Assembly (NCBI GenBank): GCA_033721415.1
Contig: JAWWAH010000024.1
Coordinates: 1 to 16,725, forward strand
Source of the DNA: JAWWAH01 sp033721415
Lineage (GTDB): Bacteria; Patescibacteriota; Minisyncoccia; Spechtbacterales; 2-12-FULL-38-22
DNA: 16,725 nt
Reading direction: 5' to 3'
Positions 11,998 to 16,725 of this stretch are shown one piece after another; the first letter of the stretch is position 1, and each line of letters opens with the position of its first letter. The notes under the pieces are model-generated. The model was not told where the DNA came from. It saw nothing but the letters and a program-made list of their open reading frames with translations, and did no database searches. A program made the position numbers and the translations under genes.

Positions 11998-14706
11998 TTA
12001 TTTTCCATGACATTTCTTATACTTTTTACCACTTCCGCAATAACAAGGGTCATTTCTGCCAATATCTCTTTTCTTTTCAACCTCTTTTATTTTTTCATTT
12101 GAAGATTCCCCCGAACGGCTTATTTTCATATTTTTGGTTTCTGTATTTGCGTGAGAATGCTGATGCTCTACATTTATCTTAAATAATGTATTAACAACAT
12201 TGCTTTCTATTGCATCTAGTAATGTATTGAACATGGTAAGACCTTCGTTTTTGTATTCCACCAAAGGATCTCTCTGAGCATAAGCACGCAAGCCTACCGA
12301 ATCACGCATGTGGTTCATAGCATCAAGATGGTCCATCCAAAGAATATCTATACTGCGCAAAAGAACCCATTTTTCAGCGGTACGCATTGCCTCTTCCCCC
12401 GCTGCATCTTCCTTCTTTTGATGTTCCGTATATACTTCTTCAAGTATTTTTTCTCGAACTTCTTCTCGTAGATTATCAGATTTAGCATTTCCGCTATCCC
12501 CTCTTATCATCGCTTCAAGTTCGCTATGAAATTCATCACTTATTCCCGTTACCGCTTGTACTTCTTCAAACAATTCTTCTAGGTTCCATTCTTCGGGATA
12601 ATCAGAAGCTAAATGATGGTCCATCATATTACCAAAATGAGCCCTAATGGATTCTCGTACCATCTTTTTTACTTCTTCTGGTTCAGCGTAAAGCGCCTCA
12701 TCGCGCTTTTTATATATTGTTTCGCGGTGGCGGTTTAACACTTCGTCATATTCAAGTAAGCGCTTTCTAGAATCGAAATGCATACCCTCTATTCTGCTTT
12801 GCGCTGATTCTATAGATTTTGATACCATCTTGCTCTCTAGAGGCTGATCTTCTGGTACATTCATTGATTGCATAATGTTTTGCACTCTCTCTCCGCCAAA
12901 AACACGCATTATCTCATCCTCAAGAGAAAGATAAAACCTAGAAGAACCTGGATCTCCCTGACGCCCAGCACGTCCTCGTAGCTGATTATCTATGCGCCTA
13001 GCATCGTGACGCTCCGTCCCAACCACATGAAGGCCACCTAAACTCTTTACCTCCTCTGTTGCTTCTGGGTTAGGAGGATTACCACCTAAAATAATGTCTA
13101 CACCACGGCCAGCCATGTTGGTTGCAACAGTTACCGCGCCCTTTCTTCCTGCTTGCGCTACTATCTCTCCTTCTTTTTCGTGATTCTTAGCATTTAAAAG
13201 ATTGTGCTCTATCCCTTCTTTTTGAAGTAAAGCTCCAAGATATTCGTTTTTTTCAATTGATGTTGTTCCTATAAGTATCGGTTGTCCCTTTTTGTTTCGC
13301 TCTTTTATATCTCTAACAAGGGCTGTATATTTTCCTTTTTGGGTGCTAAATACAACATCCGCCATATCATCTCTTACAAGAGGCTTATTAGTAGGTACTG
13401 CAACTATGCCTAACTCATAAACACGGTCGAACTCCTCAGCGCTTGTTAAAGCCGTACCTGTCATACCAGATAGTTTGTCATACATCCGGAAGTAATTTTG
13501 AAAAGTAATAGACGCAAGTGTTCTAGATTCTTGCTTAACCTTTACACCTTCTTTTGCTTCTATAGCTTGGTGCAAGCCTTCAGAATAGCGCCGCCCTGGC
13601 ATCATTCTTCCAGTAAACTCATCCACTATAATAACTTCTCCCTCCTTAACAACGTAGTCTTTGTCTTTGATAAATAATATATTTGCACGCAAAGCCTGCT
13701 CTAAACTGTGAACATACCTAATGCCCCCTCCTTCTGAAGGATCATACAAATTATCTATATCTAGGGCTCTTTCAACTTTCTCAATTCCTGCTTCGGTAAT
13801 GCTTACTGTTCGTGTCTTGTGATCCACATTGTAATCAACATCCTCTTTTAAGCTTGGTACTATTCTTGAAAATGTTTGGTAAAGCTCTGTGGATCTATCA
13901 TCGGGAGCAGAAATAATAAGCGGAGTTCTTGCTTCATCTATTAAAACACTGTCAATCTCATCTATAATTGCAAAATTATGATTACGCTGCACCTTATCTT
14001 CTGCTTTTTGCACTAAATTGTCGCGCAAATAATCAAAACCAAATTCATTATTGGTTCCATATGTAATATCTGTTTTATATGCCTCTTTTCTCTCTACAGG
14101 TCTAAGAAAATCTTCCTCAACCCTAAATGAACCCAACTCATCTCTTTCTTCGTCTATCTCTTCTATGGTTTCTTCTTCTTTTTTGGCTCTTTCTTTAGCA
14201 TAGTCTTCATCGTAAACATGAGCACTACTTTGGTTGGTAATAACTCCCACAGAAAGTCCAAGTTTGCTGTATATCTGCCCCATCCACACGGTATCACGTC
14301 GTGCAAGGTAATCATTAACAGTTATAACGTGTACTCCTTTACCGCTTAGAGCATTAAGATATATTGCCGTTGTAGAAGCAAGTGTTTTACCTTCTCCTGT
14401 TTTCATCTCTGCAATTCTACCTTGGTGAAGTACAACACCACCTATAAGCTGCACATCGTAGTGTCGCTGTTCAAGTGTTCGCTTTGCCGCTTCTCTAACA
14501 ACTGCATATGCTTCGGGTAAAATATCATCAAGAGTTTCGCCTTCTTCTTCAATGCGCACCTTAAATTCAGCTGTCTTTTTTCGCAGCTCTTCATCGTTAA
14601 GATTTTCAACATCTTTTTCAAGTTCATTTATCTGATCAACAATTGGTGTTATTTTTTTAATCTCTTTTTCGTTTGGATCTCCTAAAATTTTATTTAAAAA
14701 TGACAT
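11998..14706 (-). CDS. secA: Preprotein translocase ATPase SecA
   Basis: This 902-residue motor protein drives secretory preproteins through SecYEG. Walker A is MKTGEGKT (101-108), the Walker B region is DEIDSV (from Asp249), and TYGTNNEFGFDYLRDN is at 215-230. The SNF2-like domain motif GRAGRQGDPGSSRF is present. The preprotein cross-linking, scaffold (WILLRSID-like, here WVLLRSIDILWMDHL) and wing regions follow. The C-terminus has a zinc SEC-C motif (Cys888, Cys890, Cys899, His900), which binds SecB or ribosomes in other bacteria. A charged insert of about 45 residues (about 158-205, with KERAKKEEETIEEIDEERDE) lies just before the TYGTNNEFGFD motif and is absent from E. coli SecA. It starts 10 nt after the PHP gene stop with no clear Shine-Dalgarno. 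Confidence 0.97.
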   Translation of the reverse strand: MSFLNKILGDPNEKEIKKITPIVDQINELEKDVENLNDEELRKKTAEFKVRIEEEGETLDDILPEAYAVVREAAKRTLEQRHYDVQLIGGVVLHQGRIAEMKTGEGKTLASTTAIYLNALSGKGVHVITVNDYLARRDTVWMGQIYSKLGLSVGVITNQSSAHVYDEDYAKERAKKEEETIEEIDEERDELGSFRVEEDFLRPVERKEAYKTDITYGTNNEFGFDYLRDNLVQKAEDKVQRNHNFAIIDEIDSVLIDEARTPLIISAPDDRSTELYQTFSRIVPSLKEDVDYNVDHKTRTVSITEAGIEKVERALDIDNLYDPSEGGGIRYVHSLEQALRANILFIKDKDYVVKEGEVIIVDEFTGRMMPGRRYSEGLHQAIEAKEGVKVKQESRTLASITFQNYFRMYDKLSGMTGTALTSAEEFDRVYELGIVAVPTNKPLVRDDMADVVFSTQKGKYTALVRDIKERNKKGQPILIGTTSIEKNEYLGALLQKEGIEHNLLNAKNHEKEGEIVAQAGRKGAVTVATNMAGRGVDIILGGNPPNPEATEEVKSLGGLHVVGTERHDARRIDNQLRGRAGRQGDPGSSRFYLSLEDEIMRVFGGERVQNIMQSMNVPEDQPLESKMVSKSIESAQSRIEGMHFDSRKRLLEYDEVLNRHRETIYKKRDEALYAEPEEVKKMVRESIRAHFGNMMDHHLASDYPEEWNLEELFEEVQAVTGISDEFHSELEAMIRGDSGNAKSDNLREEVREKILEEVYTEHQKKEDAAGEEAMRTAEKWVLLRSIDILWMDHLDAMNHMRDSVGLRAYAQRDPLVEYKNEGLTMFNTLLDAIESNVVNTLFKINVEHQHSHANTETKNMKISRSGESSNEKIKEVEKKRDIGRNDPCYCGSGKKYKKCHGK

Positions 14707-14716
14707 AATTTATAAG

Positions 14717-15493
14717 TTATTCTTTATCTTTTTGTTTTAAGTGGCGTTCTCTTTTTTCTTTTAAGTATGCTTTTTTCACTCCACGCTTATCCCAGAATGT
14801 TTCAGTATAATGCCTTAATTGGCCCCAGAACATATCTCGCCAAAAATTACTTGGCTTTGTAACGTTTATAAAATTACCTTCTCTAATTGCATTAAATATA
14901 GCAGGTATTGTTTTTTCTTCTGCGTCTATTATAGCGTAATTTCTGTTCATGTGTCTTCCATCTTCATACAAGTAGTGTGTATCCGATGTAGCAATAAGCG
15001 GCTTATTGTATTTTTTAGCCATCTCAACAGCTTTCTTGTTTCTATTAAACATCTTTGAATAAAACCAAGAGTGCTCAATCGCATCGTATAGATCAATATA
15101 TTTTTCTAAATACTCTTTAAGACTAAAGTTTCCATAAAAATAAGGGTGTACAGCTATTACAAAAACTTCTGGGTGTTTCTCTTTGTATTTTGCAAGCTGT
15201 TCAAATGTTTCTATCATTGCAGAATCCGCACCGCTGTTTAGAATAACTGTATGTCTGCCTAGCTTTGAAGGGTCTTCATCAACATTTATTTCAGCTCCAG
15301 GAATAAGTAATATTCCTTTTTCTTTTGCATATTCGGCATGTTCTTCTGTCCATGCATTGTGCCTGTGGCAAGTTACCGCAAGTACATCAAAACCAAGCTT
15401 AGAAGCGTGGTCTATGCCTTCTCTAAGAGTATAATCAACAATATCATTAATATCTTCTTTTGTGTGGAAATGTAAATTCGCTTTTAACTTCAT
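14717..15493 (-). CDS. PHP-domain metal-dependent phosphoesterase
   Basis: This 258-residue PHP (polymerase and histidinol phosphatase) domain protein would be a metal-dependent phosphoesterase. The metal ligands are in place: HFH (His8, His10), CHRH (His43, His45), Glu68 in PGAEI, His116 in AVHP, EH (140-141), and SDTH (Asp171, His173). After the PHP fold come a Trp-rich stretch (FWRDMFWGQL) and a very basic lysine/arginine tail, which could bind nucleic acid. The substrate could be a nucleotide, an RNA 5' end or a sugar phosphate; no histidine-biosynthesis genes are adjacent. It is the first gene of the PHP-secA-MazG operon. Upstream are the 15557-15581 terminator and only weak promoter hexamers. 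Confidence 0.85.
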   Translation of the reverse strand: MKLKANLHFHTKEDINDIVDYTLREGIDHASKLGFDVLAVTCHRHNAWTEEHAEYAKEKGILLIPGAEINVDEDPSKLGRHTVILNSGADSAMIETFEQLAKYKEKHPEVFVIAVHPYFYGNFSLKEYLEKYIDLYDAIEHSWFYSKMFNRNKKAVEMAKKYNKPLIATSDTHYLYEDGRHMNRNYAIIDAEEKTIPAIFNAIREGNFINVTKPSNFWRDMFWGQLRHYTETFWDKRGVKKAYLKEKRERHLKQKDKE

Positions 15494-15556
15494 TTTTATA
15501 GCATGTTCAGCATTCAGTTCTTTTAATATACTACACCTATATGAAAATAATAAAAA

Positions 15557-15581
15557 GCCCCGTCTTTAAAAAGATCGGGGC
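15557..15581 (-). terminator. Intrinsic terminator after the CDP-alcohol phosphatidyltransferase
   Basis: On the - strand GCCCCG pairs with CGGGGC, with an inner TCTTT/AAAGA extension, followed by five T. A strong terminator 6 bp beyond the stop at 15588. Confidence 0.92.
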
Positions 15582-15587
15582 AAAGAA

Positions 15588-16217
15588 CTAATTTTTATTA
15601 ACAAAATTATTTTTATAGTGCCCAAGATATGCACCGAAAGCCATAGCGCTTGCTACAAGCATTACCGTAAGAAGCTGTGTCTCATTGAAGATTCTAATCC
15701 AGCTGAACATTTCTTGCGAAGACACCAAATAAGCTCCGGCTACGAAGATGCCGGCACACAGCATATGAATTGCAAGACGAACCTTGCCCAATGTGTGTGT
15801 AAACCCACCGGATGTGCTTTCTTTTCTCATTTTATTCTTTAAAGCAAAAATCAAAAACTCAAAAATACCTATTGAAACAGCTATGTATACATTTACGCCC
15901 GAAGGGTCGCTAAATAGAATATTGCCTATAACAGCAAATTCCAGAAGTCTATCTCTAAAGGGATCTATCAATTTGCCCAAAGTTGTGTGCTGGTTAAACT
16001 GCCTTGCCGCAAGCCCATCCAGGAGGTCGCTTACAACAACCAATACTACAACAAGCGGTATCCAGGAAGTATGCCAATCTCCGACATACATAAGCACATA
16101 AAAGAAAGTGAGAAAAATCCCTAATCCTGTGATTAGATTCGGAACGGTAAAAACTCTATCTTGAACTTCTACATCTTTTTCTACAAAAAACTCTAGAAAG
16201 ATTTCTTTAACGCTCAT
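15588..16217 (-). CDS. CDP-alcohol phosphatidyltransferase family membrane enzyme
   Basis: This 209-residue integral membrane enzyme transfers a phosphatidyl group from CDP-diacylglycerol to an alcohol. It is most like phosphatidylglycerophosphate synthase. The signature DGxxARx8GxxxDxxxD is intact: D67-G68, A71-R72, G81, D85, D89, with an extra Asp64. Hydrophobic segments lie at about 29-45, 52-66, 93-122, 150-170 and 183-203. The ATG is inside the end of the upstream gene, with an 11-bp overlap. The very strong AAGGAGG at 16224-16230, 6 nt from the ATG, settles the start. The exact acceptor (glycerol-3-phosphate, serine or other) is not certain, so no symbol is given. Confidence 0.85.
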   Translation of the reverse strand: MSVKEIFLEFFVEKDVEVQDRVFTVPNLITGLGIFLTFFYVLMYVGDWHTSWIPLVVVLVVVSDLLDGLAARQFNQHTTLGKLIDPFRDRLLEFAVIGNILFSDPSGVNVYIAVSIGIFEFLIFALKNKMRKESTSGGFTHTLGKVRLAIHMLCAGIFVAGAYLVSSQEMFSWIRIFNETQLLTVMLVASAMAFGAYLGHYKNNFVNKN

Positions 16218-16635
16218 CAGACACCTCCTTGCGATGCGGTTTATTAAATATTAATGGCATTTTTACAAATACTACAGCACCTAAAACATCCATTATAAGA
16301 TCTCCTGCTGTATCGTACAATCCTCCACTCATATTACTACCGAAGCCAATGGGTTCAATAATATCAATAGTTATTTCAAACACTTCCCATGCTATACCTA
16401 TAAACAAAGTGAATAATATTATTGCCCACGCTAAACGCGTTGAAATGTTCCTCTTCCCAAAAAATATATAGGCGCTTCCTGCTACCCAAAATCCTCCAAT
16501 ACCATGCATGAAGATATCAAACCACCAAATACTATCATAAATAGAGTTCATTATACCCACTATATGTAATCCAATTATTAGGACAAATCCAAGCCATACA
16601 AAAGGATGTAGAAAATTTTTAAGAACTTTTGTCAC
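16207..16635 (-). CDS. Small polytopic membrane protein of DUF2238/VanZ-like type
   Basis: This protein has 142 residues from the GTG at 16633-16635. That start is chosen because AAGGAGG (16641-16647) lies 5 nt before it; a longer TTG start at 16686 would lack a ribosome site. There are about four transmembrane segments (about 11-29, 37-59, 68-90, 108-125). Conserved-looking polar positions are in WFDIFMHGIGGF (Asp40, His44), AWEVFE (Trp83, Glu84, Glu87) and YDTAGDLIMD (Asp108, Asp112, Asp116), a pattern of the DUF2238/VanZ-like group. The role is unknown. The overlap with the phosphatidyltransferase suggests a lipid or envelope job, though that is inference. Confidence 0.7.
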   Translation of the reverse strand: MTKVLKNFLHPFVWLGFVLIIGLHIVGIMNSIYDSIWWFDIFMHGIGGFWVAGSAYIFFGKRNISTRLAWAIILFTLFIGIAWEVFEITIDIIEPIGFGSNMSGGLYDTAGDLIMDVLGAVVFVKMPLIFNKPHRKEVSDER

Positions 16636-16640
16636 TAAAA

Positions 16641-16647
16641 CCTCCTT
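16641..16647 (-). promoter_or_regulatory. Strong Shine-Dalgarno deciding the GTG start at 16635
   Basis: AAGGAGG on the - strand, 5 nt before GTG. It lies within the longer TTG-initiated frame, so the longer frame is unlikely to be the true protein. Confidence 0.8.
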
Positions 16648-16677
16648 CCAAAAGCTATCGGAATTAGTCTTTAACCA

Positions 16678-16706
16678 TTTATACAACTAAAAGATGAAAA
16701 AATCAA
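16678..16706 (-). promoter_or_regulatory. Promoter of the membrane-protein/phosphatidyltransferase operon
   Basis: On the - strand, -35 TTGATT (16701-16706), exactly 17 bp, -10 TATAAA (16678-16683). The start would fall near 16671, giving a leader of about 36 nt that contains the Shine-Dalgarno. This also supports the GTG start, since the -10 occupies the beginning of the longer frame. Confidence 0.65.
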
Positions 16707-16725
16707 GAAAATTGCTAGTAACACC

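Noticed and set aside
16636..16686. Longer TTG-initiated version of the DUF2238-like protein
   Set aside because: AAGGAGG lies 5 nt before the GTG at 16635, and a good -10 box occupies the beginning of the longer frame.

Overview
This AT-rich window carries a tightly packed bacterial chromosome segment with 18 protein genes. The first gene is on the + strand and the other 17 run on the - strand. Gene content and style suggest a Patescibacteria/CPR-type bacterium of the Parcubacteria kind. The signs are short intergenic gaps, many bifunctional intrinsic terminators, mixed use of strong Shine-Dalgarno sites and starts without any, a SecA with a charged insert, and lineage-type proteins such as a PRTase-fold paralog pair. 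The genus cannot be named from the sequence alone. TGA is used as a stop (end of ddl), so the Gracilibacteria-type recoding is not indicated.

Layout. Positions 1-429 form a gene-free, hairpin-rich region. It holds a near-consensus promoter pointing left into a candidate structured RNA that leaves the window, and a long perfect hairpin. Positions 430-3462 (+) encode a UvrD/PcrA-type helicase fused to a PD-(D/E)XK nuclease domain. A short 9-bp tandem repeat and a terminator separate it from the convergent M50 membrane protease (3552-4409). Next come endonuclease III and a DEDDy 3'-5' exonuclease as a two-gene repair operon (4520-5864). A six-gene cluster follows (6004-10301, read right to left): PRTase-like paralog A, ddl, PRTase-like paralog B, a HAM1/RdgB-type nucleotide pyrophosphatase, an unrecognised possible ADP-ribosyltransferase-fold protein, and an HxGH nucleotidyltransferase. 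Positions 10334-11260 hold a DUF1653 protein and an FNR-like flavin oxidoreductase. Positions 11349-11612 hold a small orphan. Positions 11683-15493 hold a PHP phosphoesterase, SecA and a MazG-like pyrophosphohydrolase. Positions 15588-16635 hold a CDP-alcohol phosphatidyltransferase overlapped by a DUF2238/VanZ-like membrane protein.

How the genes fit together. The window is mostly housekeeping: DNA repair (helicase-nuclease, Nth, exonuclease), nucleotide-pool cleaning (HAM1, MazG-like), peptidoglycan precursor synthesis (Ddl), phospholipid head-group chemistry and protein export (SecA, M50 protease). The less explained parts are the PRTase-like pair flanking ddl, which share a nearly identical nucleotide block, the structured transcript at the left edge, and the ADP-ribosyltransferase-like protein in the nucleotide operon. 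No mobile element, CRISPR array, tRNA or rRNA was recognised.
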